This document shows, piece after piece, positions 12,830 through 23,690 of a stretch of 53,907 nucleotides of DNA; the first letter of the stretch is position 1; each line of letters opens with the position of its first letter. The position numbers were made by a program, and so were the translations under genes. Source of the DNA: Priapulus caudatus (taxonomy: Eukaryota; Priapulida; Priapulimorpha; Priapulimorphida; Priapulidae); contig NW_014577652.1 in assembly GCF_000485595.1 (NCBI RefSeq), forward strand, positions 77,604 to 131,510, written 5' to 3'. The notes under the pieces were generated by a model. It ran no database searches and was not told where the DNA came from. It was given only the letters and a program-made list of their open reading frames with translations.

Positions 12830-13180
12830 ACCATGTGTGGGCGCGTGCGTGCGTGCTTGAGCGTGTGGGTGCGTGTGCGTGCTTGCGCGTACGTGTGTGT
12901 ACGTGCGTGCGTGCGTGTGTGTGCGTGCGTGAGTGTGCGTGCGCGTGTGTGCGTGCGTGCGTGCGCATTCGTGCGTGTGCGTGCGTGCTTGCGCGTGCGT
13001 GTGCGTACGTGCTTGCGCGTGCGTGCGAATGTGTGCGCGTGCGTGCGTGTGGGTGCGTGCGTGCATGTGCGTGAGTGTGCGTGCGGGTGCGTGAGTGTGC
13101 GTGCGTGTGCGTACGTGCTTGCGCGTGCGTGCGTGCGTGTGCGTGCGTGAGTGCGCACGCGTGTGTGCGCGTGCGTGACG
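12830..13180. repeat. (TGCG)n / (TG)n microsatellite
   Basis: A 350-bp tract dominated by TGCG and CGTG units. Confidence 0.96.
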
Positions 13181-13373
13181 GTATCACCTGACGTGTACTC
13201 GCAGCATATTATCCACGTTACGGGCCGCACCGTTTCAGAGTATGTACATGAACACGGTAACGGCCGCACGCTTTCCTACGCGCTCGATTCCACCACTTCT
13301 ATCGCTCGATTCCACCTCTCTAGCCACGCGCCACTACTACTTCAAACGTCAACAGCTTACAGCAGCAACTCAC

Positions 13374-13571
13374 CGGAACCGGAAGCGTCATTATAGGGGC
13401 TTCCCACGGGGCTAACGCGGACCGGACTTCCGCCATCGCTGCTAGAACTAGCATCGTCATCGTCGCCGGCACCAGCAGCGTAACTAGGTGGATAGACACC
13501 GATGCTGGGCGTGGTAGCGTACGGCATGAGAGGACCGAGAGTGTCGGAGGCGCGCGCACGCTGGGATAGCA
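13374..13571 (-). CDS. CEP104: CEP104 gene, disordered-linker exon
   Basis: A 198-bp internal exon. The acceptor is strong, a long pyrimidine tract ending in CCCCCGCAG, and the donor is CCG|GTGAGT. It enters with two bases that complete a Val codon and leaves in phase 1. It encodes about 65 residues rich in Ser, Asp, Gly and Pro, including PYATTPSIGVYPPSY and GDDDDASSSSDGGSPVRVSP. The entry phase fits the microexon at 15986-16016 exactly. In known CEP104 proteins a low-complexity linker lies at this point, between the coiled coil and the tubulin-binding TOG domain. The assignment therefore rests on position and phase, not on conserved residues. The following exons, expected at lower coordinates, were not found. 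Confidence 0.65.
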
Positions 13572-13689
13572 CTGCGGGGGAAAACACACGAGAACGTGAT
13601 GAGAAAACACATGAACTCAATGATCGAGTGTCATTAAGGTGGAAGTCTGGAAATAAAAGTCTGTGTGGCGTACTATCTTACCTCTTGAA

Positions 13690-14170
13690 GAGATTGAGGA
13701 GTAGTGGGAGGAGGAGGGGGAGGAGGAGGAGGGGGAGGAAGAGGAGGAGGAGGAGGAGGAGGAGGAAGAGGGGGAAAAAGAGGAGGAGGAAGAAGGGGAG
13801 GAGGAAGAGCAGGAGGAGCAGGAGGAGGGGGAGGAGGAGCAGGAGGAGGGAGAGGAGGAGGAGCAGCAGCAGCAACAGCAGGAGGAGGGGGAGGAGGAGC
13901 AGGAAGAGGGGGAGGAAGAAGAGCAGGAGGAGGGGGAGGAGGAGGAGCAGGAGGAGCAGGAGGAAGGGAGAAGAGGAGGAGGAGGAGAATGAGTAAGAGG
14001 AGAGGGAGGAGGAGAAGTAGGAGGAGGGGGAGGAAGAGGAGGAGGAGGAGGAACAGGAGGAAGGGGGAAGAGGAGGAGGAGGAGGAGGAGGAGGAGGAGG
14101 AGGCGGAGGAGCAGGAGGAGGAGGAGGAGGAGGAGGAGGAGGAGAAGGAGCCGGAAGGAAGGCAGAAGGA
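13690..14170. repeat. Polypurine (GGA/GAG)n tract
   Basis: About 480 bp of nearly pure purine on the plus strand, GGA and GGGGA with a few AGC interruptions. It lies just upstream, in minus-strand sense, of the 13.4-kb exon and so falls inside an intron of the CEP104 gene. The Arg- and Gly-rich ORFs are artefacts. Confidence 0.97.
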
Positions 14171-14222
14171 GTGAGAGACTATATCATATTACTTCTTAAC
14201 ATCTATTAAACAATCAATATAG

Positions 14223-14358
14223 GATACCACACAAGTACCACACTTCCCACACCAACTTGTGCCAACCAAAATGTAAACAGAAATGCGAGTTCATGTAGAA
14301 ATGATGAAGTAGATCCAAACTTGTGTGGCAACTTGTGTGGTAACTTGTGTGGTATAGG
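14223..14358. repeat. Foldback built from a CCACACAAGT motif
   Basis: The left arm has GGATACCACACAAGTACCAC. The right arm has three direct copies of AACTTGTGTGG ending in GGTATAGGAT, so the arms are inverted copies about 60 bp apart. It resembles a small MITE or a foldback. No clear target duplication was seen. Confidence 0.6.
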
Positions 14359-14559
14359 ATATATAATGAATGGTATCGTGTGCCGTGTTCCTTTCTACGT
14401 CAGCACGTGACGTCATAGATGCTCGGTGACCAAGGAGTAAGACCGTGGGTCGTTATGCGAGCAGTCGCGACAGTTACAATATCATTAATAAATACTCGCA
14501 ACATCAATAACATCATTAATAACAAATCGTTTACAGTGTGTACACGCTATCCCGCTCCA

Positions 14560-14880
14560 AATACGCGCTGGTCCGCACCAGTTTGGCCACGCAAATGAAG
14601 GAGGGCCATGCAGGCTCGCTTCGAAGCGGGATAACTTGGAGCGTACCAAGTTAGCCCGCTTTGAGCGTGTCTGTACGCAGTGTGGCGCCAGGCGCGCGTC
14701 CGATTTTGCAATACGCATGCGCCTAGCGTTATTTAGGTCACATAAAAGTACAGTGGCTGTTTGTCGAGTGACGTAACAGGCTAAACTGCGCATGCACAGT
14801 CAATCCGTGCCAACTTAGCCCGCTTCAGACTTTTGTATCTGTACGCTACAATTTGGCACGCGCCAGGCGCACCAGTTTGA
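14560..14880. repeat. Repeat-derived block with palindrome
   Basis: Contains a hairpin at 14624-14661: AAGCGGG, one mismatch, TAACTTGG, loop AGCGTA, then CCAAGTTA, one mismatch, CCCGCTT. The motif ACTTAGCCCGCTT (or a close variant) appears at about 14650 and 14812. A GCGCCAGGCGC palindrome appears twice (about 14687 and 14860), each near a CGCACCAGTTTG-like word. It looks like a decayed short interspersed or MITE element. Confidence 0.5.
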
Positions 14881-15002
14881 TACCTTATCAAATTTTGCAT
14901 TCTACGGGGTGCGAAAATATTTTTCCCACGCGAGTTCCGGATACACCATAGATAGTGTTTTGTACGATGTGTTTGTATATAAGCGTGTGAGTTGGTTTAA
15001 AG

Positions 15003-15046
15003 TTAGTGTTAGGGTTAGGGTTAGGGATAAGGTTAGGGATAAGGTG
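15003..15046 (+). repeat. Interstitial telomeric repeat (TTAGGG)n
   Basis: Three good TTAGGG units followed by two GGATAAGGTTAGGGATAAGG variants. This is the vertebrate/metazoan telomeric motif in the G-rich orientation. Confidence 0.85.
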
Positions 15047-15231
15047 AAATTTGTTTCATTTTTCATTGTTGCTTCGAGGAAGTCGAGTGAATGGAGTGCG
15101 CTGATTGGCTGTATTCCGGAACTTGCTTGGGAAAAAAACTGTGCGTACGGGGTAAGTAATTATTATAATAATTATAACAAACAATAAACAGTAATTATGT
15201 AGCGCTCAAACAAACATGTCACACCACGCAA

Positions 15232-15387
15232 TTGTTGACGCGCACGTACGTGTGTATATTGATGACGCGCACGTACGTGGGTATATTGATGACGCGCACG
15301 TACGTGTGTATATTGATAACACGCACGTACGTGTGTATATTGATGACGCGCACGTACGTGGGTTTATTGATGACGCGCACGTACGTG
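15232..15387. repeat. 27-bp tandem repeat abutting the gap
   Basis: Six copies of GATGACGCGCACGTACGTGT followed by GTATATT (27 bp), almost perfect. The last visible copy is cut by the run of N, so the array is longer in reality. The nine-residue peptide repeat in the ORFs follows from the period. Confidence 0.95.
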
Positions 15388-15702
15388 NNNNNNNNNNNNN
15401 NNNNNNNNNNNNNNNNNNNNNNNNNNNNNNNNNNNNNNNNNNNNNNNNNNNNNNNNNNNNNNNNNNNNNNNNNNNNNNNNNNNNNNNNNNNNNNNNNNNN
15501 NNNNNNNNNNNNNNNNNNNNNNNNNNNNNNNNNNNNNNNNNNNNNNNNNNNNNNNNNNNNNNNNNNNNNNNNNNNNNNNNNNNNNNNNNNNNNNNNNNNN
15601 NNNNNNNNNNNNNNNNNNNNNNNNNNNNNNNNNNNNNNNNNNNNNNNNNNNNNNNNNNNNNNNNNNNNNNNNNNNNNNNNNNNNNNNNNNNNNNNNNNNN
15701 NN
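15388..15702. other. Assembly gap (315 N)
   Basis: A run of N between the 27-bp array and a (CT)n tract. Both flanks are tandem repeats, which explains the gap. Confidence 0.99.
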
Positions 15703-15905
15703 CTCTCCCTCTCTATCTCTGTTTCTCTCACTCCCTCTCCCGACCTCTCTCTCTCGCGTGCGCGCGCTGTCTCCCTCTCTCCCTCCCCCTCTCTCTCTCC
15801 TTCTCTCGCTCTTTCTCCCCCTCTCTCGCTCTCTCTCCCTCCCCCTCTCTCTCTCTCCCTCCTCTCTCGCTCTCTCTAACTCACTCAACCTCTCTAACTC
15901 GCATG
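15703..15905. repeat. (CT)n microsatellite
   Basis: A CT/CTCC-rich tract at the right edge of the gap. It contains a GTGCGCGCGC interruption near 15758. Confidence 0.95.
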
Positions 15906-15985
15906 CGCGCCTACTCTCGCTCTCCTCATTTGAATCTCTCATATATAATTTGTCAGCAGATTTGTATAAAATTTCAGGAACTTAC

Positions 15986-16016
15986 CTACTGTTGATGGTC
16001 GATACCCAGATGATGG
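15986..16016 (-). CDS. CEP104: CEP104 gene, 31-nt microexon
   Basis: The acceptor is strong (GTTTTTTGTAG) and the donor is perfect (AG|GTAAGT), with 31 nt between them that are open in the phase required by both neighbours. The preceding exon ends in phase 0. The microexon reads PSSGYRPSTV and leaves one G, which the 13374-13571 exon completes to Val. It has no conserved residues to confirm it, so it rests on splice sites and phase. Confidence 0.55.
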
Positions 16017-16244
16017 CTACAAAAAACGAATTCATAACCATTATTCCGCGAGCATCATATTGCAAAATATAACTCTGAGAACCATCGACAAAATAATGCA
16101 TAAAACCGATGATGCGATCGAACGTGCGCCCACCAATATATAATGATATTCACAACACTAAACAAAAGAACGTTCTCAACGTGCGTCACGTTACTAGGAA
16201 ACCAATCGGATTCTTCACGACCACTATCAACGCGAAGTTATTTC

Positions 16245-16465
16245 CTTGTTCCCCCTGACATTTTTCTTGACATTTTTCTATAGAATTTTTCCCTGCAATT
16301 TTTCCCGACATTTTTTCATAAACGTTTTTCCCTGCATTTTCCCGACATTCTTACATCGAATTTTCCCTGCATTTCTCTCTAGGGTTTCCCGACATATTCT
16401 ATAGATTGTTTCTCTGCATTTTCACGACATTTTTTTAATAGGACATTTCCTTAGGTTTTCCCCTA
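16245..16465. repeat. Decayed minisatellite (TTTTCCCTGCA / TTTCCCGACA)
   Basis: At least five degenerate repeats alternating TTTTTCCCTGCATTTTCCCGACATTTTT-like words with short AT spacers, about 30-45 bp per unit. It lies in an intron of the CEP104 gene. Confidence 0.8.
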
Positions 16466-16529
16466 CATTTCAAATGCCGACGTGCGGCAAAGTTGGCGAC
16501 ACACGGCGGTGGAGGGTTTATATACGTAC

Positions 16530-16685
16530 AGCGTTGAGCTCTAGTAGGTTTTTATCCGTGATCTCCTTCCGCACCTGTAGTCGGATCTCATCCATCTGGA
16601 TTTTCTTTAGACTCGCCTTGTCGAAGTCTTCCGCCATGACAGCTTGTCTCTTCTCCACCTCCAGGCGACCCAGCTTCTCTCCCCA
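16530..16685 (-). CDS. CEP104: CEP104, UVR-like coiled-coil exon
   Basis: A 156-bp exon (52 codons, phase 0 at both ends) between a CTATGACAG acceptor and a GCT|GTACGT donor. It encodes GEKLGRLEVEKRQAV, then AEDFDKASLKKIQMDE, then a segment ending NLLELNA. As I recall human CEP104, this aligns without gaps to its coiled-coil segment (GERLGRYEVEKRCAV, then EDYDLAKEKKQQME). CEP104 is a ciliary-tip and distal-centriole protein that binds EB1 and, through a TOG domain, tubulin. It works with CP110/CEP97 and the Joubert-syndrome module. This exon is one of the two best-supported parts of the gene. Other UVR-motif proteins are the alternative, but the exact fit with the 17.3-kb exon argues against them. 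Confidence 0.87.
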
Positions 16686-17134
16686 CTGTCATAGAATAAC
16701 GATAGTGAGATACGTCTAACACATGAACACATGTTAGCGCTAATAATAACAAATATAATAACATGATTAAATATAACAACATATAAACCATGTTAGAGCT
16801 GTATGCATACACGACTATGTAACTAACCTGTTAGAGCTGTGTGCATACATAACTGTACAACAACATAAACCATGTTAGAACTATGTATATAATTATACAT
16901 GACTATATAAGAGAATATAAACAGATTATCTGCTCGCGATATGCTGTACATTCGTTGCAGTATACGCTAGAAAGAAAAACCCAACGGAAGCATATGTTTC
17001 TGATATGTATGCTATTACAAAAAAACTAGTCAATCAACTGAGTAAATAATAAGTGCAGAAATATTGACATTTCCATTTCGTTAATCATGTAAATTACATG
17101 CCAGATGTAATAAATGAAGCACGCAATTCGCGTA

Positions 17135-17290
<156 letters not shown>

Positions 17291-17339
17291 ATAGTAGGTC
17301 CATACAGGTAATGTGCATGGATGTAGCGCGTATACGTGC

Positions 17340-17395
17340 CTGTTGAAGATCGCGTGTTGCCAGCTTCAGTTTTTTAGCATAATCGTATCTCTCTT
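17340..17395 (-). CDS. CEP104: CEP104, ERYDYAKKLK exon with GC donor
   Basis: A 56-bp exon behind a strong acceptor (a T-rich tract ending in ATATTTCAG). Two bases complete the previous codon, then 18 codons read ERYDYAKKLKLATRDLQQ. Human CEP104 has ERYDYAKKLKQAIADLQ at the matching place, directly before the segment encoded by the 16.5-kb exon. To keep the frame the exon must end at CAG with the intron starting GCACGT, a non-canonical GC-AG intron. The nearby GT (GTATAC) would break the downstream frame and hit a stop. An unresolved sequence error at the donor is the alternative. Confidence 0.85.
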
Positions 17396-17559
17396 CTGAA
17401 ATATTAAAAAAATGGCTTCTTTATCTGATGAAACTGTGCGTGTGAGCTTCGATTGTGCGCGCTACGACGTATCTACTGATATATTGTTCAACTTGCATCA
17501 TACAACGCATTCTTCACGGAAGGGCGTAAGTAACCGAGACGTATACGCGAAAGTTGTAG

Positions 17560-17885
17560 ACACACAGACACGCGGCACACCACGCACGCACGCGCATCAC
17601 GCACCAACCACACACACTACGCACACACGGACGTACGCACGTTCACGCACGAACGCACGCACGCACACATCATGTCACGCGCGCACAGCACCACCGCACC
17701 ACGCACGCACACATACACACACCATCACACCACACATCACCTGCGCAGCACACACACACAACGTCACACGCACACATCACGCGACGACACAATCCACACA
17801 CGATCGCACTGCGACCGCAGTCGACACCGACGGCACATGCCACACACACTTCACACAGCCATGTCACACATCACACACAGGGACA
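17560..17885. repeat. (ACGC)n / (CA)n degenerate microsatellite
   Basis: A Thr/His-coding low-complexity tract of CACG, ACGC and CACA words. On the plus strand an ORF spans it (17412-18053), which I do not accept as a gene (see rejected items). Confidence 0.85.
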
Positions 17886-18232
17886 CATTCCAATACTCAG
17901 CGCCGAATACGGCTCTGCTGTTTCTTGCCTGGCAACTTAAGGATGAGGGATTTGATTCTCCGGCTCGTTGATACGTATCAAGACCAAGCCTGCATCAAAG
18001 CGGTGAGAAAGCTAAAGACCTCTGTCTTGTGCTGTTACAAGCTAATCAAATAAAATCATCCATCCGGATTATTTATTTTTTTAGCCATAAACAGCGAAAA
18101 TGTAAAACGGGTTAAATTGTAAGAGTTTTACCAGATGCACTCATAAAAAAGTATCATCAAGAAAATACCATTATCTGTAAATTATTGAAAACATTTATTA
18201 GTTATTATTTGTGTTTTTATTTTTCTCTCTAC

Positions 18233-18290
18233 CTGCTTCCACTGGAGCAACACTGCTGCCGTTGAGCTTGGCGTCTGACTGGATAGTCAT
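18233..18290 (-). CDS. Probable CEP104 exon or first exon
   Basis: On the minus strand ATG at 18290 in good context opens MTIQSDAKLNGSSVAPVEA and ends at GCAG|GTAGAG in phase 1. One G plus the two A at the start of the 17.3-kb exon gives Glu, so the joined protein reads VEAEERYDYAKK, close to the AVQKERYDYAKK of human CEP104. It could be an internal exon (acceptors CTAG at 18294-18291 or CCAG at 18279-18276 both keep the frame) or the first coding exon of a short isoform. The splice fit is good, but there is little conserved sequence. Confidence 0.42.
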
Positions 18291-18549
18291 TGTCTAGTGG
18301 TGTCGCGCAGTATTAGCTCAGTAGTGAACGTAGTGATAAAAACATCACAATATTTAACGTCAGTACAAAATGCAGACGGTTATAGGACAGCGCGTGGTCA
18401 TGCGTCACTTTAAATAGACACGGACATGCTAAAATTATTTAGATTCAATTAAATCTAACGATCAAAATAAATATTTAAATTAAGATGTAAGCGTATTGTA
18501 ACTTCCAGTGAACTTTTACCCACTGCCATCTAACAGAATTTAAAAGAAA

Positions 18550-18725
18550 CTGTAATACGGAATCGAAATGAACATGTAAACGGAACCGAAAGGTCATGTA
18601 CCCAAATTAGAATAGGGCATGTAACGGAATCGAAATGACATGTAACGAACCGAAAGGTCACTGTACGCTAAATTAGAAAGGGCATGTAACGGAATCCAAA
18701 CAACATGTTAACGGAATCCTAAGTG
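18550..18725. repeat. ~22-bp minisatellite
   Basis: Six or so degenerate copies of CATGTAACGGAATCGAAATGA, some as GTAAACGGAACCGAAAGGTC. Confidence 0.8.
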
Positions 18726-19687
18726 GGTGGGGGTGCTATACATACAAAGAGGGGACTTGTGGCTACGAAATCAGAAATACGTAATAATGTTAACTGAGAT
18801 AACGACGTAGATATCGAGAGACACAGAAAGGGGACAACAAACCAATAAAAAATAGTGAGGAGGAACGGATCCGGAAACGCGTTATCTCCTGCGTCGCATA
18901 CCTCATCCGCCATGTGAGGTCGTTCCTGCTTCGTCTCCTTTCTCCTCCACGTTGTGTGACCGGATACACGCTGATTCGTGCCATCAGCCGACGCTGGTTG
19001 TAGATGTTTGTATTTGTTGATGGTGGTTCTTGTGGGCCGTCACCAGCTCACGGTACTCCCCACAGCCTCCACTGGTCACCTATCTTTTTTCAATCGTCCC
19101 GCGCTTGAACGAGCGTTCGTCTCGGTTGCTAGAGAAACTTCAGCCGTGACTATCATGGATGCGTTATCAGAAGCACGTGATCAAGATCTGATAATAATAA
19201 ATTTATAATAAATAAAAATAAATAATATAGTAATACTAATAAATTCATGATTATAGTTCAATAAATTATATATAATGCACTAAAGCTTTGGGAGGTTTCG
19301 TGTCTTAATATTTAGATAGTGTTTTTTGTTTTTTCAGATTCTTTAATATGATTCCTATCTATGTTCTGTATTGCCGCCCTACGCTGCTGTATGGGGTTTG
19401 ATACTATCGGTGAAAATGAACGCGCACTGTACAAGGATGGGATAGCAGAGGCCCAGAAGATGTCAGTGAGGTGATCACCTTTTTCAGTATACGAGTGTAA
19501 CATTGTGCAGCATCCACGTGTAGACGGTCGACCTGTGTTTAATAATTTGAGTCAATAGTACAAGAGGGTGAATGAGCTTTTGACAGTACATGAATGCATC
19601 ATTGTCCCTATCATCTTATATTGTGAAGCTCTCTCTGCTCTCTTCTCGTCTCGTTCTGCTCATCGTCTCTCTCCTACGTCTCTTCTC

Positions 19688-19721
<34 letters not shown>

Positions 19722-19939
19722 TGATTTTCGTGGTGTCATCGTGCCTCTCCTCTCGCTGTATGATATATATATCAGGAAGCGTATACAATGAGTCATTTTA
19801 TATTAATTGATTAATGTCAGGAGCGTATCATTTGTCAATTATAGCGCTCCTTGATGATAATTATAGTATGTATAAATATATATATAATATATATAATCTA
19901 AGTAGTGTGTGTGGTGTGTGGTGTGTGTGTGTGTGTGTG

Positions 19940-19972
<33 letters not shown>

Positions 19973-20446
19973 TGTGTTAGTGTAACGATACTTTTATTAA
20001 CTTGTTACGGTTAAATAGAAGGAAAATGCAAGCTATGCAGCACAGAACTATGATCTCAGCAGACATAAACTTGTTAGCAGGTCGTAAAGTTTGTTAATGC
20101 ATTGAGCAGTATAGCAGAGCCGTATGGATCAGGCAATAATTAATGCTATGAAAACGAACACTACTAGGTCAATCCACGACAGTTTAGGTCGCATACACAG
20201 TGATATTATAGGTGGGTGATATACTGCACAAGCATCCAATTATTCATACCAGATGTACTTTGTTGGCTATGGCGGGTGACCATCAACATGATGTTAGGCA
20301 ATAGTAAGATGATAGAAATTACGACCTTCTAATTATCTACTATCTATTATCCTAATCTACGTACTATCCTCAATCTACTATCTAATATCCTATTATCTGT
20401 ACATCTGATATGAGTGGATGAAGGAAACCACGGTGGGTCTATTTAC
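18726..20446. other. Mostly non-coding; microsatellites
   Basis: About 1.7 kb without a convincing exon. It contains (CT)n at about 19690-19720 and (TG)n at 19905-19978. Near 18915-19001 on the minus strand there is an open stretch bounded by weak splice-like sites (donor GAG|GTATGC). I do not call it because its phase does not fit neighbouring exons. Confidence 0.5.
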
Positions 20447-20596
20447 CATACACAGTGCCGATCGAAAGTCGTGTCAGTAGTATCTGCAGCAGCAAACTCC
20501 AGCCCCTGATGAGAAGTGCGCGTGAGTGAGGTGGCTTTGTCGGCTGATTTGGACGGCACATCACCGAACGTGAAAGCATCAACTCGTTCTACAGGA
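20447..20596 (-). CDS. Candidate exon, disordered; possibly CEP104
   Basis: A 150-bp stretch open in one frame only, between GTGTTGCAG and TATG|GTAAAT. It encodes about 50 Ser/Thr/Asp-rich residues, including DAFTFGDVPSKSADKATSL. Its entry phase (one base) matches the two bases left by the 25.8-kb exon (CC plus T gives Pro). A second donor six bases inside (TGT|GTATGG) would match the 18.2-kb exon. These fits suggest it is part of the same minus-strand gene. No conserved motif confirms this. Confidence 0.4.
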
Positions 20597-20639
20597 CTGC
20601 AACACGAATACAGCCTCTTTAACTCGTAAAGCACCGCTC

Positions 20640-20860
20640 TCTCTCTCTCTCTCACTCCGTCTCCATATATATATACGGAAGAACGATATTAACTTAATAT
20701 ATATACTATATATATATATTATATATATATATATGTATGTTAAGTATATCGTCTTCGTGCTCTTCCGCTCCTCTCTGCGTCTCTCTCTCTTAAATATATA
20801 AATATATAAGATGGTACCTATATAATTATATATATATATATAGTATATAATAATATATCT
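20640..20860. repeat. (CT)n and (TA)n microsatellites
   Basis: A short (CT)n at 20639-20652, then two (TA)n blocks around 20695-20735 and 20815-20850 with another CT-rich stretch between them. Confidence 0.85.
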
Positions 20861-21558
20861 TTACTCGGAAGGTTATGACATTATTTGCGTAGATCGGCGC
20901 ACAACAGTACAGGACACACGGCAGTAAACTGCATACGCTAATTCCCCGAATAAGTGCTGGACACGAGCGCCCTGCCCCCCTCGTTCCGCTAGGGAGTAGG
21001 TCGTTGTCGTTTCACACACCTGTAAACGCACGCATAGGAACATTTCCAGCAACCGACGATAATACGCAAATTGCCGTTGACCGATCCCATTACAGTAACT
21101 TACCCGCAGAAAATGAGCAAGGACTGTTAGGAGGTTATCATATATGTCATATATAATAGATACAAAGAGTATATAATATAATTATGTAACTATAGATACA
21201 TATATATGTTAATATATACGCCTATGTAGGATATTATTATTCTGTATGAATATAGAATGTCGACGTGACTCTGGTGAGATTCGTGGCGAGGCATCTCGTC
21301 ATAAATGTTTTACGTTCCGTTTTCTCTCGCTGCGGAATTCTATTTGGCAAAGTTGTCGCATAGTGTTGGCTTACTTACGTAATACTTATCTATTATATTA
21401 CTCGCTTACGTTTATGCTGATAGAACGTTACTGATTCAGATGCTGGTAGAGAGAGTATCATCACCTTACTGATCCTCCCGCACCTTCTCCAGCTGCAAGA
21501 AGTATTCTTGTGATTACAAAGCAAAACACGCGATATGAGCAAATAAATGCAAACGAGG
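20861..21558. other. No gene called
   Basis: Unique sequence with a TA-rich patch at 21140-21230. Two very short minus-strand stretches (about 21107-21126 and 21470-21492) have splice-like ends but are too small to support. Confidence 0.5.
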
Positions 21559-21586
21559 GTGTGTGTGTGTGTGCTGTTGTGTGTGT

Positions 21587-21620
<34 letters not shown>

Positions 21621-21785
21621 TGTGTGGTGTGTGTGTGTTTGTTTGCGCTGTGTGTGTGTTGTTGTGTGTGTGTTGTGTGTGTGTGTGTGTGTGTGCTGTG
21701 TGTGTGTGTCGTGTTGTGTGGTGCTGTGTGCGCCGGCGCGCGCGGCGTGTGTGTGTGTGTGTGGTGTGTGTGTTTGTGTTTTGCG

Positions 21786-21829
<44 letters not shown>

Positions 21830-22084
21830 TGTGTTGGTCTGTGTGTGCGCGCGCCGCAGCGCAAGCGTGTTTGGTGGTGCTGTGTGTGTAGTGTGTGTGT
21901 GCTGGTGTGTGTGTGTGTGTGTGTGGGTGTGTGTGTGTGTTGTGTGTGTGGTCTGTGTGGCGCGCCTGCGCGCGTGCCGTGTGGTGTTGTGGTGTGTGTG
22001 TGTGGTGTGGTGTGGTGTGACGCGCGCGCGCCAGCGTGTGTGTGTGTGATCGCGTGTGTCGTGATGTGTGCAAGTGTGGTGTGT

Positions 22085-22119
<35 letters not shown>

Positions 22120-22372
22120 CGCGCGGCGGCGTCGTGTGGTGTGTGTGTGCTGTGTGTGTGTGTGTCGTGTGTGCTGTGTTGTTGGTGTGTGTGTTGTGGT
22201 GTGTGTGTTGTCGGTGTTGCCGTGTGTGTGGTGTGTGTGTGGGCTGTGTGTGTGTGTGTGTGTGGTGTGTGTTGTTGATGTGTCGTGTTTGTGTGTGTGT
22301 GTTGTGTGCGCGGCGTGCGTGTGTGTGTGTGTGGTGCGTGTGGTGCGTGTGTGTTGCGTGTTGTATTGTGGC
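21559..22372. repeat. (GT)n microsatellite, 0.8 kb
   Basis: A long GT tract with GTGCGCGCGC islands. The ORFs of up to 344 codons on both strands are His/Thr or Cys/Val artefacts. Confidence 0.97.
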
Positions 22373-23104
22373 CGTGGTAATAAATAAACGCGCTATCATT
22401 ACATCCTAGGTGTTGATTAACTGTCACATTATTACATAAATGACGCCCATTAATTCCTCGAAGCAGTTGTGACGAAATGAAATATTACTAATTCATGCTT
22501 CATACCCTACCCTCTTACGATTAACGCGTGTAGCTTTGACCGTCTCTATGGAACGTGAAGTCACATCACTCGCGCACCACCCCTACCATGGCAAATGTTT
22601 TGAGCGGAGTAAGAGCGCATGGATTCTGTGGTTATTTAGCGCATGATAAAGGTAGTGTGTAGAGCTCGACAACCTCAGAGTATTTATAATATAATGTTGC
22701 TGTCGATGTCCTTAATTCAGCTTGCTGTCCTATGACGGCCTGCTATCAGTCTGTTCAATCACGCCTGTAGCGTATGGCGACGTGCTACTTGACGACTGCC
22801 ATCCTTTGCTTGTTGGCGTGTGAATCTCTAGCTCTGTGGCCGGCCTGTAGTCATCCTGTCCGGAGTAAATGGCACTCACCTGAACTGCGCTCGTGGCTCC
22901 GTCATGTCCCCTACCATAATATAGTATATATAGCTACATGGATACATAATTATAAAATATATATATTATATATATAGTATATAGTAGTATATATATAATC
23001 TATATGCTACGTGTACATTTATGTTGGAAATGGTGCTCCGTGCTCCCGTCACTGCTCTCCTCATCGGAAAATCATCGTAAGCCAGTATGTACAGTCAGAT
23101 AGTA
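22373..23104. other. No gene called
   Basis: Unique sequence with a TA-rich patch at 22945-23005. A 31-nt minus-strand stretch (22882-22912, donor CAG|GTGAGT) is splice-like but unsupported. Confidence 0.5.
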
Positions 23105-23205
23105 TAACCGCAGCAGCAGCATACAACGCACAGCAGCAGCAACAGCAGCAGGGCACAGCACATCAATATCAGCCGGCAGGCACGCAGCAGGCAGCATCAC
23201 AATAT
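23105..23205. repeat. (CAG)n-rich microsatellite
   Basis: Interrupted CAG/CAA repeats that read as Gln-rich on the plus strand. Confidence 0.85.
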
Positions 23206-23690
23206 ATATATATATAAACGTTAACAAAATTGTGGAATTGTGGGGGGAATTGTTCGCGTGCCTCCTTCCTGCTCCACACAAAAGAAAACCACCAGCGCAA
23301 TAAACTCCCAAGTGGAAATCGATATAGGCGAGCGAACATATTGGTAATTAAAAGGGACGAAACCGTAGACGGGAATTGACAAAAACGACATCGCGCGTTT
23401 ATAAATTGATACAAAAAACGTAATTGTCAAAAGAATCAATGCAATAAAAAAACCGCGCATATATGAAACTGACAGAAGAGGAAAAACGTATGAAAGGAAT
23501 CTGCGTGAGCAACCTCCAGGCATCGTAATTGCTAGAGACATCTCCCAAGAGAAATCGTCGGAAGAAAACGAGAAGGAGGAAGGTGTGTCGTGTATACACG
23601 TTCGTAGAGTGTCACTAGTCGCAGGGAATCTACTCCTACCGTCTTTCTCCACTATTACACGTCACAGCACCGCCATGCAGGAGCAGCAGT
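23206..23690. other. Unique sequence with a 143-codon minus ORF
   Basis: The minus strand holds an ORF of 143 codons (23221-23652) with one hydrophobic stretch around residues 50-85. It shows no splice context, no known motif and no start context that I trust, so I leave it unnamed. Confidence 0.4.

Noticed and set aside
17412-18053. Plus-strand ORF starting MASLSDETVRV with a GTAAGT donor at 17526 and a 3' end followed by AATAAA
   Set aside because: Its start lies antisense to the acceptor region of the well-supported CEP104 exon and its middle is microsatellite. The 5' and 3' parts can be spliced in phase, so it is not excluded, but no motif supports it.
21393-22427. ORFs of up to 344 codons on both strands
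   Set aside because: They are translations of (GT)n/(CA)n tracts (His-Thr or Cys-Val). The same applies to 24078-25106, 31153-32244, 5798-6182, 27836-28417 and 9272-9764.
22882-22912. 31-nt minus stretch with a GTGAGT donor that fits the phase left by the 25.8-kb exon
   Set aside because: Too short and without conserved residues. Several alternative chains through 20-24 kb satisfy the phases, so the fit is not informative. The same holds for 21470-21492 and 21107-21126.
23221-23652. 143-codon minus-strand ORF with a hydrophobic stretch
   Set aside because: No recognisable domain, splice context or start context; overlapping frames are also open, as expected for chance.
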